A DNA stretch of 64,000 bases, taken from NCBI GenBank assembly GCA_964036315.1, contig OZ038488.1, positions 68,078,342 to 68,142,341 of the forward strand. The letters run 5' to 3'. A model generated the notes under the pieces. That model was not told where the DNA came from, searched no databases, and saw only the letters and a list, made by a program, of their open reading frames with translations. Every line of letters begins with the position of its first letter. The first letter of the stretch is position 1. This DNA is from Acanthosepion esculentum (taxonomy: Eukaryota; Mollusca; Cephalopoda; Sepiida; Sepiidae). Below, one piece after another: positions 31,425 to 42,701 of this stretch. Position numbers and translations under genes: made by a program.

Positions 31425-31578
31425 ATGGCAAAAGGTTTTAAGAAAGCTTTATTCAACTGAGAATACAAGGTTCGCGTATAGTGTACTTTTTGAGTTCAAG
31501 TAAACAGAAATAGCCTCCTCAAAGAGGGGAGTAGCAAAACAAGGGGAGACCACTCTTGATTATTCATAACATCTTGTC
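31425..31578 (+). repeat. Dispersed repeat pair, copy 1
   Basis: AAAGCTTTATTCAACTGAGA, ATACAAGGTTCGCGTATAGT, GAGTAGCAAAACAAGGGGAG and TTGATTATTCATAACA are shared with 45025-45175. The pair could be ends of an LTR or other element; no coding sequence links them. Confidence 0.85.
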
Positions 31579-31579
31579 A

Positions 31580-32095
31580 GGTTGTTTTGAATTGTTTGAA
31601 AGAGAAAGAAATTAGTACTAAAAAATTGGGTTCAGTAGTGACAGATGGGACACGGAGTACAGACGAGAAGGTGTAAGGACGAATTTGATAAGCTAAAAAT
31701 TGCTTTCTTTTCAATGTCTCACTGTCCAAGAATCCCTTTCTTCTCATTATTCACCCACCACTCCGAATGTATGTAAATACTCGCAGTCAAGGTCGTAAAC
31801 AAGATAATAGTAAGAAAAGAGGTCTAACACACCGACGTTTCTGTGCATTGCTAGAATTGCTTGGCTGTAAATATTTACATTTAATGCTACATAATAGCGT
31901 CCAATTATTTTCTAAAGGTGATGTCCTAAACGGATTTATAGTTTGCATACATAAACAGAATGCATGAACAATTCTTAGGGACGACGACGATGACGACGAT
32001 CATGGCCGAGAAACTACTTATTGGTTGGGAAAGTTACATATATTAATTCATAGTGGACATAATGAATCGTTGCACCCACCCCCGCATTCTTCCTT
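31580..32095. other. Unassigned stretch
   Basis: It contains a short (ACG)n patch at 31980-32000. Nothing else was recognised. Confidence 0.4.
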
Positions 32096-32097
32096 CT

Positions 32098-32200
32098 GTA
32101 ACCTAGAAAAGATTACTGGATGAGGAAAACCAAAACAGAGGTTGGAAATGAAATGGTAATCTTTATAACATCAATTGGGATTGTAGGATGAATTGAAAAC
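32098..32200 (+). repeat. Dispersed repeat (6.7-kb family), fragment
   Basis: TAACCTAGAAAAGATTACTG, CCAAAACAGAGGTTGGAAAT and GGTAATCTTTATAAC match 32483-32550 and 6715-6775. Confidence 0.6.
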
Positions 32201-32369
32201 TTGTCAACATTCTAATTCTTGTTAATTCTACATAAAAACTTTTTTGATTTATTTAATTATTCTAAAATTATTATGCATATTTTATAAATCTTTTTTTCTA
32301 AAATTAATATTTTGTAATGACTTTTATTGATTCTAACATCATTATTATACTTTTTATTTAAAAAATAAT

Positions 32370-33010
32370 TTCACCCTAAGCAAGGCAAGAAAGCCAGGAA
32401 GACACAAGAAGTTACTGAATAAGAAAAAGACAAACATTAAGGAGCGAGAACAATAAAAGAATAGGAATTGTTGCAACATAGAAAAGGTTACCGAATGAGG
32501 AATAACCAAAACAGAGGTTGGAAATGAAATAGTAATCTTTATAATAATACTCGCTAGCGGCGTGAAGTAGGTAAACCACTCCTAGTGGTGGACTACTTAA
32601 ACAGCATATTATCCCCCACTTACAATAGTGTCCAACGTGTTTAAGAGGATTGGGGCATACCCATTAGTGATCATAGTATATAACATTTCCAGAGCGATTG
32701 GCAGGAGAGGAGTAGGGGGGTCCCGTCGGAGTAGATGCTGCGGTTGTAGCATCTGTTCCGTGTCGGAGGAATTCTCTCATCCCTTGCGTTCTCCCCACTG
32801 TTGCGTATCATCTGTTACGTAACGGTGGCATGACCGTCTTTGACTAGCTTAAATAAGTTCTTACCAGCTATGAGCAAAGACAATCTAAGACCAGCGGCCC
32901 GACTGGAAACATTCGGGTTCCCACGTTAAAAATCGACCTTGTACCTAACTCAGTGGTGGGGTCAAGGTAAATCACACAAGCACAGGTTCATATTGTTGGT
33001 GGAAAACGAC
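32370..33010 (+). repeat. Dispersed repeat with GC-rich segment, LTR-like
   Basis: It opens with GCAAGGCAAGAAAGCCAGGA, then the 6.7-kb family phrase, then a GC-rich block (32690-33010) including GGAGAGGAGTAGGGGGGTCC. It has no coding similarity. A retroelement LTR or 5' untranslated region is possible but not shown. Confidence 0.4.
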
Positions 33011-33119
33011 GCAGACGCTAAACTAGCTCGCTTTCCCCCCTTAGAATCGTTGAAGAAAGAAATATCAAATTAATGTTATTTACAGAAACCTCTTATGCCA
33101 AATGAATCCAGCAGACGTT

Positions 33120-33320
33120 TTAATAAGAGTAGATAAGTTCGCCGATCGCCTGATTCTCATTCCTCCTCGGTCTTTTGAACAGGTCTAGAGTTTTATCCCT
33201 TGTTTCTTGTTCAGGATTGGGTTTCTTCTCGTTCTCTTTCACTCCCAGTAGCTCCTTGTGTCTTAGTAGCATTATCGTCTTGCTTGGGATGAATTGATTA
33301 GAATTTTTTTTTTGTTACAG
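33120..33320 (+). repeat. R190 unit
   Basis: AGTAGATAAGTTCGCCGATC, GGTCTTTTGAACAGG, CTTGTTCAGGATTGGGTTTC and CTTTCACTCCCAGTAGCTCC. Its 3' portion matches the unit at 28.94 kb rather than the tandem array. Confidence 0.8.
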
Positions 33321-33329
33321 ATTTTCGAA

Positions 33330-33980
33330 AAGAAAAAGTAACTTTATTGTTCCCAGTAGCACCTTTTAACACTGAATAACTTGAATAAATCCATGTTTCA
33401 GAGATCAGACACTATAACATTGAGATAGAATTAGCAGAACAGATAAGGAATTGTGAACGTCAGGATTGAAAAATATATGAAAAAGAACTCAAAGACATCT
33501 ACTGTTAAAGAGCATGACTTGCAGGGAGAATCGAAATTCAAACTATTTTATGGCAAGACAAACTGATATTTGCTGTCTGACCGAAGCATATAATCCTGTG
33601 TATTCGGATAAACGTTACATTTTATGAACCGGATAATGAAATAATTTCCGATAAGATTCAAACCCCAAAACCACATTAACAAGAATGTTGTTGTTTCTGG
33701 TAATATCCATTTAATAGGACAATTGTTTTAATCGAAATAAGATGCAATTCTCTTTATCTATTTTTGGTTTCTCCTGTTAGTTCTGTGTTCGTTGTTTTGG
33801 GGCTTTTTTGTTGTAATGTATTCATTGCAATGAAAAACTACCCTACACAGGTTTTACGTAATGTAAATCATTATCATATTATAATTTATTTTTGTTCTTT
33901 AATTAGCACGGGCATTATGCTCAGCCAATACCTCATACATAATGGATTTGTTTAGTTTTGATTAAAATGAAAGACGCAAA
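33330..33980. other. Unassigned stretch
   Basis: 33905-33965 resembles the AATACCTCATAAATAATGGA repeat at 34.4 kb. The rest is unrecognised. Confidence 0.4.
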
Positions 33981-33984
33981 AAGA

Positions 33985-34320
33985 CTTATTATGTGAGCAA
34001 TAACAAAGTTTTAAAGAAAATGGAAACAAAAATTAATCTTATGATTAACATCAAGAAGAGACAGTTGAGGATTCTGGGGCACATAATTAGGAAGGAAGGC
34101 TTGTAAAATCTGATACTCACGGTACAGATGGTGGCTAGATGGAAAGAGCAAAACGACGAATAACGTACATAGTGAATTTGAGTAAATGACTGGCGGGACA
34201 ACGTTTAGAAGATATAACAAAAGGACACAATTTATTAACAGCTATAAAGGATAGGAACTTGTGGATAGCCATGATCGCCTACACCCTTAGAGGACACGGC
34301 ACATAAGGAAGAAGAGGAGT
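33985..34320 (+). mobile_element. LINE-R fragment, 3' end
   Basis: VLKKMETKINLMINIKKRQL, then RILGHIIRKEGL, a stop, KSDTHGTDGG and LLTAIKDRNLWIAMIAYTLR, ending GGACACGGCACATAAG. It is 5' truncated and carries stops. Confidence 0.85.
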
Positions 34321-34379
34321 TGAGTACTATATTATGATTATTATGATAAAAATGATCCTTCCATCTTATTATAATTATG

Positions 34380-35035
34380 CTTGTCCCAGCCTTAGTTAGC
34401 ACGACCGTTACGTCCTGGCAATACCTCATAAATAATGGACTATTCCGTTTTGATCGCGTGGTAATTTGGAAAAGACGTATCGCTACTTGGTTTCAGTGAG
34501 AAAATGAATAAGAAAGAAGGAAAGATAAACGTGTTCAACATTTCCGGCCAATAGCTCATGAATAATGGACTATTCCGTTTTGAATGACAGTGAAGAGATA
34601 TCAAAGACGTTACATGGTTTCAATGAGAAAAAGAAAGAAAGAAATGTTTAACATCTGTTTCAGTGAAACGTAAAATTTGTCAATTTCAAATATTTTCAGT
34701 TTGCACCCCCCCCTTCACTTCTTAAAATAACGACCAGCATTCCGATTGATGATTGTTATTGCAATATTTTGTCAGAGCTCAAATTTTTAACATTGCGATA
34801 GGGGAATTTCTACGGATATTTTATTTACGTAGAACTCGCGATGAGCTTGTTCAATCATTAACTTGAGAATTAAGATTCATCAGAAAATTCAAATAGGAAA
34901 ACCATAAAATTTCAAAGGGTATTTCTAGTTAAAAAAAAATAATAAATTATGCAAGTCATTATTTAAAGAAGTAAGAGGGTACAAATGGAAAGATTAAAAG
35001 TTGACATGATTTTCCATTTCACTAAAGCAGGTGTT
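34380..35035 (-). repeat. Unnamed dispersed repeat, inverted relative to 37.9-38.8 kb
   Basis: ATAATGGACTATTCCGTTTT appears twice (34434 and 34567) with GGTTTCA.TGAGAAAA after each. AAGATTCATCAGAAAATTCA and ATTGTTATTGCAATATTTTG follow, the complements of phrases at 37960-38120. A direct segment AAGAAGTAAGAGGGTACAAA (34962-34984) matches 8516-8535. Confidence 0.6.
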
Positions 35036-35096
35036 GTACATATGATAAAGTTATGGCCTCCCTTATCCCCTCTTTTTCTCACTGAAACCAAACAGC

Positions 35097-35340
35097 GATC
35101 CAGTCGAATCCATTACATTCTCTTACGTTCTAGTACCCTTGGGAAAGGTAAGAATTTTCTTTCTCCCCCTAGCTATGTGTAAATAGAAGGACAGACCGGG
35201 TTCTATAGCCTTAGATGGCAACTCTTCAACCGCAGAAAAAAATGGCAACCTACTGCGGGAAAAAATCTTCCTCGTCAGTCATGTATCGAAAGATACATGA
35301 TCATCTATGCTTGTATCACGCATGGCACATAACTGATTCA
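35097..35340 (+). mobile_element. SINE-A copy, 5' truncated
   Basis: It starts inside the head (CCAGTCGAATCCATTACATT) and keeps the body and a perfect 3' hairpin CATGTATC-GAAA-GATACATG, then TATCACGCATGGCACATAAC. Confidence 0.92.
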
Positions 35341-35344
35341 GGGG

Positions 35345-36150
35345 GTTTGCTGCCAGTAAAGGTTATTGATTATTCTAATATCCTTCCCAAATATATCAAT
35401 ATTTCTGGGCAGTTCAAACAGATCTTGGTGGCTTAATTTATCGAACGCTTTTGCCGTGTCTTTCACAAACCTGCACTGTTCTTATTTCCAGTCTGATTCT
35501 GCTGCACGCTCTATTCATCAGAATTCGGATGATCAGTTTTGTTATATGACTTATTAGGCTGATTGCCCGTTAGAGTTCACATTCGTTTGCACCTAGCCTT
35601 TTAGGCAGTGCTCTGAAAATCGATCTAGTTAGGTCTTCGTTTTGTAGATTTCATTTATTATTTCTGTAATCTTGTCTATGCTAAAATCATCTAAGTCTGC
35701 CAACATCTCTATTACAATTCCGTATGGCCCTGTCACTTTGTTCTTGTTCAATTTGGCCAGTTCAAATTCCACTTCAGATTTTAATATTTCCGGTCTGTCG
35801 AAATTTCTGTGTATTGTTGGTTGTTCTATTTCGCCATGGAAGAATTCTTCAATTTATTCGTTCCATTTCTGAAGTAGATTTTTTTTCTTTCTCTAATATC
35901 AGCGTTCCGGCTTTGGATGTTATGCGTCCTATTGATGAGCATGTCTTTTGTCCTGTTAGTTCTCTTATTTTTTTTTATATATTTGTTGAGCCACACCTCT
36001 TTAGCCCGCCTGCATTTGTTCCTTATTTCTGTGTGTAGTGTCCTATATTCTGTTCCGTGTAATGACATTGTTTTTGCCTCCTTTTCATCTTGTCGAGAAT
36101 TTCATTGGTCATCGATTCATTTTTTTTTCTTCGTCTATTTTTCCTTGGGA
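35345..36150 (-). mobile_element. LINE-R fragment, linker to RT fingers
   Basis: Minus strand: EIRNKCRRAKEVWLNKYIKK, then EELFHGEIEQPTIHRNF, EILKSEVEFELAKLNKNKVT-GPYGIV, IEMLADLDDFSIDKITEIIN-EIYKTKT, and further on QCRFVKDTAKAFDKLSHQDL-FELPRNID with GKDIRIINNLYWQQT. These are the segments upstream of the YADD motif in LINE-R. A deletion joins FVKDT directly to AKAFDK. Stops occur after KTKT and through 35500-35640. Confidence 0.85.
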
Positions 36151-36154
36151 TGAT

Positions 36155-36860
36155 CTCGAGTGTCGATGTTACTAAAGTTTTTCAACTCTTACCGGAGCTT
36201 TAAAAAAAATATTAATAATTTCTAATACTTGATTAAATAAAATTTAATGAAAAATGTATCTATTTGACAAAACGGAATATCCACTTTTACAAGGATAATA
36301 CCCTTTTGTCAATGGCAGTTTTCGTTTTCTTGTTTGCATTTTGTCCATAAACATTATAGGACTGTGATTTTTATAAAACTAAAAATGGATCTTTATATTT
36401 AAAAGCTTCTTGAACATGCACTCGACTTATACACGAGTGTATGCAGCTGTTGTGCTGTGATGTAACATTGTTTGAAATATTGTTAGACTAGAATTCTTTT
36501 TTTAATTATGACAAAAGATCGTTGTGATATAGGACCCCGCACAATAGAACAATTTTATTAGCTTTTGCCATAGAGCTAAAGGCGTACTTTTTTACTTTGT
36601 ACTCGTTTGTGTAATGGAGAGGTGCTGCCTGGAAGACGAATCTTAGGAAACCGATTCTATCTTTACATTATGAGAATTCCTTAGTGAGAGACGACTGGAA
36701 ACCAATTATTTCCGCTTGAATACTTGTGTCCTAAAAGTAGGTCTCGACGATCTACTAAGTAATAGAATAATCTGATTCAATGATAATAACAAGAACAGGT
36801 TTCCAAATACAAATTCTATCAGGTGTTATATTGAGACGATGCCATGATGTGACGGATCAG
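36155..36860. other. Unassigned AT-rich stretch
   Basis: No feature was recognised. Confidence 0.4.
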
Positions 36861-36866
36861 CTGGTA

Positions 36867-37535
36867 CCGACGAAAGTATTCAGTACATCGTTATAGTAAT
36901 TCCTTTTCTTTTCTTTTTTTATGTGACAAATCCTTTCAGGACGTAGGCGATCATGGGTCTCCACCTCCCTCTATCCCTTGCAGCTCTCAACAAGTTCCTT
37001 CCATCTGCTTCCTCCCCCAGACCACGTTCTGTCATCCACTTGCTTAAGCCCGCCAGTTATGTCACGCGTTGTTTTCCCTTGTCTCTCTTTCCCTCTATTC
37101 GACCCGTGATTATCAGATTCTCCAGGCCCTCCTTCTTCATTATGTGTCCCAGAAACTTCAGCTGCCTCTTTTTGATGTTAAGTATATGCCTCCTCCTTGT
37201 CTGTAACCTCTCTAAGACCTTATCGTAGCTCACACCCTCGGTCCATGATATCCGTAGCATCCTTCTGTTTGAGCCACATCTCTGTTGCCTCGTGTCTCTT
37301 CTTCATCTTTGTCCAAATCGTCCAACATTTGCTACCGTAAAGAAGGACAGATGCCACGTAACAGTCCAGTATTCTTTTCTTTGTTACAAAAGATATTCTC
37401 CTGTCTTGGAGTACTCTGCCCAACAGCTCAATATTATTTTCTTTGTTACCAAAATATTCTCCTGTCTCGCAATACTCTGAACAGCATTTGGGATGTATAT
37501 TTGGCCATCCCAATACGTCTACGGATCTTAGTGTC
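36867..37535 (-). mobile_element. LINE-R copy, RT 3' portion and 3' UTR
   Basis: The minus strand gives EYFGNKENNIELLGRVLQDR, RISFVTKKRILDCYVASVLL-YGSKCWTIWTKMKKR, MLRISWTEGVSYDKVLERL, NIKKRQLKFLGHIMKKEGLE and NLIITGRIEGKRDKGKQRVT. The 3' flank (36867-36945, with ACCGACGAAAGTATTCAGTA) is nearly identical to 45818-45895. One of the better preserved copies, but with frameshifts and no active site. Confidence 0.88.
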
Positions 37536-37555
37536 CAAATTCTTTTTACATTCTA

Positions 37556-37592
37556 ATAATAATAATAATAATGATAATAATAATGATAATGG
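37556..37592 (+). repeat. (ATA)n trinucleotide tract
   Basis: AAT units with two ATG interruptions. Confidence 0.9.
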
Positions 37593-37594
37593 CA

Positions 37595-37940
37595 ACATTA
37601 CCTGTCGTTATTGGAGCTTTAAAAATGATATCAAAAGGATTAAACACATATGTGGGACAAATTTCTGAAAGACCTAAAATAAATGACTTGCAAAATATCC
37701 TACTCACGGGTACTTCTCACATATACCGTAGATTCCACTCTATGTAGTGAAATTAAATACATATTTTTTTCTCCCAGATTTCATGCTGCATCATCTGTTT
37801 GCATTTTTTGATACGAAAAACTTGTTGCCTCTTAAAGTCTCTGGTTGAGACTTAGTGGGGTTACTCGTACTACACAAAGCAAAGGAAAAACAACGACGAC
37901 GACAACAACAACAATAACAACAGCAACACTAATAATAAGT
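37595..37940. other. Unassigned stretch
   Basis: It ends in a CAACAACAACAA-type tract (37895-37925). Nothing else was recognised. Confidence 0.4.
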
Positions 37941-37944
37941 AGAC

Positions 37945-38800
37945 AGACCGGTGAAAATTTCACGGTTTTCTTATTTAAATTTTCTGATGAATCTTAATTC
38001 TTAGCTCTTAAGTTAATTATTGAATAAGCTCATGCCGATTTCTTCATCCATAGAAATTCCCCTACCACATCGATAAATATTTGAGTTTAACAACTTTAAC
38101 AAAATATTGCAATAATATTCATAAATATGAATGATGGACGTTATTTAAGGAAGTGGGTACAAATGAAAAGATTTGTAATTAAAAACTTTTCCATTTCACT
38201 GAAACAGTCGTTAAATTCTTCTATCTTCCTTTCTTTCATCCATTTTCTCACCGAAATCAAGTGTCTTTTTCTCTCTTTCCACGCGATCAAAACGGAATAG
38301 TTTATTATTTATGTGGTATTGGAAGGAGACGTTAAATTCTATTATCTTCTTTTCTTTCTTTCGAGTCAGATCCCCGACTTACGAACATTTCTCTGAATAC
38401 TAATTTAAAAATAATCCAGCAGACGATGTTATTTAATTTAATTTATGGTAATTGGATTTTTGACGATTGCCTACACGGTTTCCGTCGTTTGATACCGTGC
38501 CTCTGAAAAATGGCGCTTTTATCGCGGTCCTCACAACTCTCGTCCTTTTGGTTGAGATCAATGTGTATTTGTTCTTATCATCTTAATCTGATTTTTTTTC
38601 TCTCTCTCTCTCTCTTCCATTTCTTTCTTTCTTTCTTTCCTTCTTTCTGTCATTTTCTCACTGAAACCAAGTAATGTCTTTTCCACTCTGTCCTCGCAAT
38701 CAAAACGCGGAATAGTCCATTATTTATGAGGTACTGACACGAAGTATCGGTCGTGCTAACTAACAATGCGGGGGAAAAGTTCAATTATAATGGGATAATG
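37945..38800 (+). repeat. Unnamed dispersed repeat, direct copy, with simple tracts
   Basis: TTATTTAAATTTTCTGATGA, AATATTGCAATAATATTCAT, GGGTACAAATGAAAAGATTT, CACTGAAACAG, GATCAAAACGGAATAGTTTA and ACGGCACGAC-like ends recur here and, inverted, at 34.4-35.0 kb. The last block is duplicated (38250-38335 and 38655-38790). (CT)n and (TTCT)n lie at 38597-38650. Confidence 0.6.
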
Positions 38801-38894
38801 AAAGTGTGCCAACGTTGTCAGTAGTTTTGCTCAGCTGGCGTAGAAAGAGTAAAGACGACGCCGTGATAAAATACCCCTGAGAATATATTGGGAA

Positions 38895-39180
38895 CTAATG
38901 AAGGGAAAATGGAGAAGTGGTACAAGCATTTTCCATCGTCAGTAGCCGCGAGTGAAGATCATGTGGGATACCACCATCTTGGCTGACAAGCGTTTGGCGA
39001 GTAATCTCCCTGATATCATATTTGTGCATATAGGCATCCATGAATGGATCCTGATAGACATTGCGGTGCCTTAGGATAAGAATATCGTGACGGCAGAACA
39101 GACGAAAATAGAAAACTACCAAGATTTGGCAGAGGAAATCGGAGAAGTGTACCAAGCGGCAGTAGCTCAAGCTGTCCCCT
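38895..39180 (+). mobile_element. Retroelement RT C-terminal domain, fragment 1
   Basis: The + strand reads KIMWDTTILADKRLASNLPD-IIFVHIGIHEWILIDIAVP, a stop, DKNIVTAEQTKIENYQDLAEEIGEVYQ. This is the post-RT block (LWDxxI..D....RPDIV..D.......IDIAVP.D......E.EKI.KY.DL..EI) of a non-LTR RT family common in marine invertebrate genomes. It has a stop after IAVP and is truncated at both ends. Confidence 0.7.
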
Positions 39181-39409
39181 TTTTTAATTAACGCACTGTA
39201 TTATTACCGGGAATCCTTCTCTCTTGCAAGACGCTTTGGGGATAACTGACATCACTGAGAGTGTGCGGGTAGCAGCGCTGTATGGAACAGTTCATGGGCT
39301 GAGGAAAATGTTGTGCCTTTAAGCTACGTTCAGGAGCCGAAGTGTGACCTTTATTACCCGACCGAAACATCTAAGAGTTGGAGAGGATCTCAACTCGATT
39401 TAAATATTA

Positions 39410-39660
39410 TTATTTTTGTTATTTAAGAAATATGGACTTGAAGTCGACGGGAAATGTTACCGTCACAAGCCAGATGACAAAGTGTTAGAAAACAAACAAG
39501 TTAATGTCTTGTGGGATATAAACTTGAGGCCACCAAATCAGACATCACCATCGTTTACTGAGAAACAAGAAAATGCCTTCTCATCGATGTGGGTATTTCT
39601 GGTAATCAGTCAAAGAAATTGGCAAACTTAAGATATACATCAACCTTCAAATTGTGGGAC
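39410..39660 (+). mobile_element. Retroelement RT C-terminal domain, fragment 2
   Basis: FKKYGLEVDGKCYRHKPDDK, VLENKQVNVLWDINLRPPNQ and TSPSFTEKQEN cover the segment just upstream of, and overlapping, fragment 1's LWD block, in the same family. Two tandem partial copies suggest repeated insertion or a rearranged element. Confidence 0.6.
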
Positions 39661-39864
39661 ATTCATGACACTATTTTCCCAGTTATCATTGTGGCGTTGC
39701 ACCAACGAAGTTAAAGTTCTACATTGAGAGAACCGGAATAAAATATAGTATTCCATCGTTTTAGAAGTCTGCGATACTTAGCTCTGTATGTATTCTGCGA
39801 AAGGTGATCTCTGTCTAAATACATACGACTTGATGGAGAACACCCATAATGCACCCATAGTGCG

Positions 39865-39865
<1 letters not shown>
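39660..39865. other. Unassigned stretch
   Basis: Short and featureless. Confidence 0.3.
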
Positions 39866-39867
<2 letters not shown>

Positions 39868-39897
<30 letters not shown>

Positions 39898-39898
39898 G
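39868..39898 (+). repeat. (AAT)n tract
   Basis: About ten AAT units. Confidence 0.95.
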
Positions 39899-39902
39899 AA
39901 CA

Positions 39903-40290
39903 AATGTTAAATAATAGTGTAGCAGACTATTATTTTTTAGTGGAAGTGTATCTCTTGGCTCCGATTTCCGGAGTTTGACCTACGAGGTCAGATGAAAGAC
40001 ATAATATGAAAGTTTATTTAGATTGACTGAGCTAGCGCGGGTGTGACAGAGAGAGAGAGAGAAAGTTTTTTTAGTTTCAGAGTTGTGTCGTGACCGTGAG
40101 CCGATGTAAACGTGTCCTCTTTCGTATCTGAAACGGCTCCACACTGAGGAGGAACGACCCCACTGGATAGTAAATGTCGACATTAATAAAAATAGATAGT
40201 TAACCTAAAATTATTTGTGTTGAAGTTCTTTCATCTCTGGATCCAAAAACATCTTGCGATCACTGGTCGAAAGAGAAGATACAACATTGT
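39903..40290 (+). repeat. LTR-like dispersed repeat, copy 1
   Basis: Collinear with 45303-45675: GTTAAATAAT, ACTATTATTTTTTAGTGG, GACTGAGC, GACCCCACTGG.TAG, GACTTGTTAATAAAA-type and a shared 3' end GCGATCAC..G.CGA.AGAGAAGATA. Length and lack of coding suggest two solo LTRs of one family, but no TG...CA ends or TSD are certain. Confidence 0.55.
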
Positions 40291-40339
40291 ATTAAATTGT
40301 CGCTGTTGACCTCTTAACATGGGGGGGGGGGGCTATACA

Positions 40340-40615
40340 AAACAAACAAATAAAACAATGGTTCCTCTAGTAGCACATTGGTTCTGGCAAATGTGTTCGA
40401 TCCTCACTGAATGCCCTTACTAAAACAATGGAGACCTTGTGTCGCACAAAGCTCGTCTCGTTAAATAATTATTTATATGCATTCGTTATAGAGGACTGAT
40501 TATCTAGCTAGTTCCGTAGACCATTACTAGCAAGTAAAGGAACACCCTCGATGATGTCACATGGAGAAACTTTCGAAGATCATTTACTATTGATTCCCCA
40601 ATACAAGGCCTAAAC
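40340..40615. other. Unassigned stretch
   Basis: It starts after a 12-base G run (40321-40332). No feature was recognised. Confidence 0.35.
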
Positions 40616-40619
40616 GCCA

Positions 40620-41180
40620 CTCAAGGTAGAGGGTTATTGAATGTGTATGTTGCAAGGGAGTATAGGGAGGTAGCAAGGGTTGCATATTAAGAGGATATGT
40701 ACGATAGATAACGCTTTACCCTCGGCTTGAAGAAGTTAAGATTGTAGTTATCTGGGAAGTATCCACTCGGGAGTTCGTTCCACACTGCAACCGTTCTTGG
40801 AACAAGCTGTTCGTCCTACTGGTTACCAATGAAATATAACATGAATAAGAATGACTCAACTCAATGTACACGGCATGGTGGGGCCTAGATATGAAGGACT
40901 GGAAAACAATTCATCAGCCACAAGGTCACGCAAGTGCTTTTGAGCCCGGTCAAAGCTGAAATGTATTAATTGGGCATCGCCGGCTCAGATGTGTCAGCAA
41001 TACTCTATTATGTGTCTGATCTGGCTCTTGTAGGAGGAATAATATAATAGGAGGAGTCAGATTCATCCCGGAGAGGTAAAGGGAACTGAACAGTTTTTTT
41101 TCGGTGTCTTTAGCGATGTATCGTATGTACGAGTTCCCTTATGCCAGAAAAGTGAGCTGTTTACGTGATGATGTTATCGG
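40620..41180 (-). mobile_element. LINE-C fragment, RT C-terminal third
   Basis: Minus strand in order: a SYKSQIRHIIEYC, stop, HI block (usually YKSQIRPCMEYCCHIW), HFSFDRAQKHLRDLVADELF, SSPSYLGPT and finally EQLVPRTVAVWNELPSGYFP, DNYNLNFFKPRVKRYLSYIS before a stop at about 40695. The terminal block is open. The middle of the domain (about 25 residues) is deleted and stops lie upstream. Confidence 0.82.
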
Positions 41181-41184
41181 CCAC

Positions 41185-41970
41185 ACAAAAACACGTCCAC
41201 CATGAGGGGAATCGGATAGCTTCGTCTGAAAAGACGACTACTGCAGTGAGTTCGATCTTTACATGGCATCTTACGCGCATGTCCTTGTGCAAGTTTCGCT
41301 AAAATAAATATCGTGATGTGGAAAAGAATGTACGCACATGTATGGCCTGGTGATATTCAATTTCCGCTGTTGTGGACGTACTTATACGTCTTTCTAAACT
41401 TACTTTGCTTGCTGTTGACGTACTTATACGTCTAATACAGCCTGTTTTGTGATGTACTTTTGTGTTTGGTGTGTAGTTTAGCTTGGTGCGGAGTATCGTA
41501 ACGAAACCAAAATGACGGCAGCCATGAGAAATCTTCTTCAACGTCTTTATAGTCAGTTATTTCCAGTTAATGGCAATTTCCTTTTCTTCCCAAAATGGAC
41601 CAGCACAGTCAGGCAACAATGTTGTAGGAATGCAGCAGTGATAGTGCTGTGTTTTTGAAGGAAATGTAATGCAAATCTGAGTGAAAGCAGAAAGTTAAAG
41701 AAATTGAATTAAACGATCGGAAAATAGGCGAAATGGAAAAGAGACGAAATTTCGTATTTTTGTCTGACAGAAATTAAAGTGAAAAATCAAATCTAAGCGT
41801 GTAAAGCAATGTTCAAGAAAAGAAAAGAGAACAGGCGGAAAATATGGAAGCGTGTGTATGAGATTGGAAGGTGTGAAATTCAGAGTGAAAGATAAAGCAG
41901 GAAAGGATGAAGATGTGACGAACGGGTGAAGTTGGCCGAAAAGCTAAGAAAAGAAAGACAGAAAGAAAGG
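41185..41970. other. Unassigned stretch
   Basis: A phrase ACGTACTTATACGTCT is duplicated at about 41377 and 41418. 41640-41970 is purine-rich. Nothing recognised. Confidence 0.4.
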
Positions 41971-41974
41971 TTAA

Positions 41975-42214
41975 AGTGATCTAATTACTTTTGCGAGAAT
42001 AACTGTAGCACCATCCTCATCATCATCGTCCAATGCTTCCTCCGACCCAGTTAATTACGTAATTCCTTCCGAAGTGACTACTTTTCCGCTGACTAGTTTA
42101 ACGCCAGATGAGTTTTTTTCCGCTTTAATTGACCATTTTTGCAGTATTTTCAGCTACAACGAGAAAATGGATCCTGCCTTCCCAATATTCCAACCCAGTA
42201 CCAATACCTTATAA
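41975..42214 (+). other. Possible exon or retroelement ORF piece, 79 codons without ATG at its start
   Basis: Between in-frame stops this frame reads a Ser-rich stretch (VAPSSSSSSNASSDP), then NYVIPSEVTTFPLTSLTPDE, FFSALIDHFCSIFSYNEKMD and PAFPIFQPSTNTL, then TAA. The composition is protein-like (a Ser-rich linker followed by an amphipathic stretch) and codon use is not TA-skewed. It could be a fragment of a gag-like ORF or a host exon. An ACTGTAG at 42004-42010 could be a splice acceptor. I do not recognise the protein. Confidence 0.3.
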
Positions 42215-42352
42215 GCCGACAGAAAAAAATCAACTTGGTATGCATCTTGCTCCCATTTTTATCTGCGAAAAGTCACCTATGTTATTCGATATTGAAGGTG
42301 TGTGCATGTGAACACATGCATTTACATCTCTCTCCTTCCTTCTCTCTCTCCC

Positions 42353-42354
<2 letters not shown>

Positions 42355-42401
<47 letters not shown>

Positions 42402-42402
42402 G
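42355..42402 (+). repeat. (CA)n(TA)n microsatellite
   Basis: A CA tract followed by a TA tract. Confidence 0.95.
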
Positions 42403-42407
42403 TATAT

Positions 42408-42595
42408 ATTCGAAAATTATAACATAAAGATGTTATAAAATCAATACAAAAATAGACGTTTTGTTTCAACACTTCTGGCGTCTTATCAAGTGATGGTGTT
42501 GAATGTAGAATAAAGAGTTTTAAAAGGTTCAAATCAACCAAACACCACCTCGATATGTAACAGCGTTTATCCTATCGAGGGGTGTTTGGTTCCTG
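42408..42595 (+). repeat. Dispersed repeat pair, copy 1
   Basis: TTCGAAAATTATAACATAAA, CAACACTTCTGGCGTCTTAT, CAAGTGATGGTGTTGAATGT, AGAATAAAGAG and CCAAACACC are shared with 47805-47970. Both copies directly follow a (TA)n tract. Minus strand CTTGATAAGACGCCAGAAGT precedes GTTGAAAC. Confidence 0.85.
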
Positions 42596-42599
42596 ACCA

Positions 42600-42658
42600 G
42601 TCCGGTATCACAACTCTGAGTTTCATGCACGATGCAAACGTCAGGCGCTGATTGAAAA

Positions 42659-42701
<43 letters not shown>

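Noticed and set aside
39903..40290. Complete LTR retrotransposon between 39.9 and 45.7 kb
   Set aside because: The two repeats are well diverged and the 5 kb between holds no gag-pol sequence, only unrelated LINE and mariner pieces.
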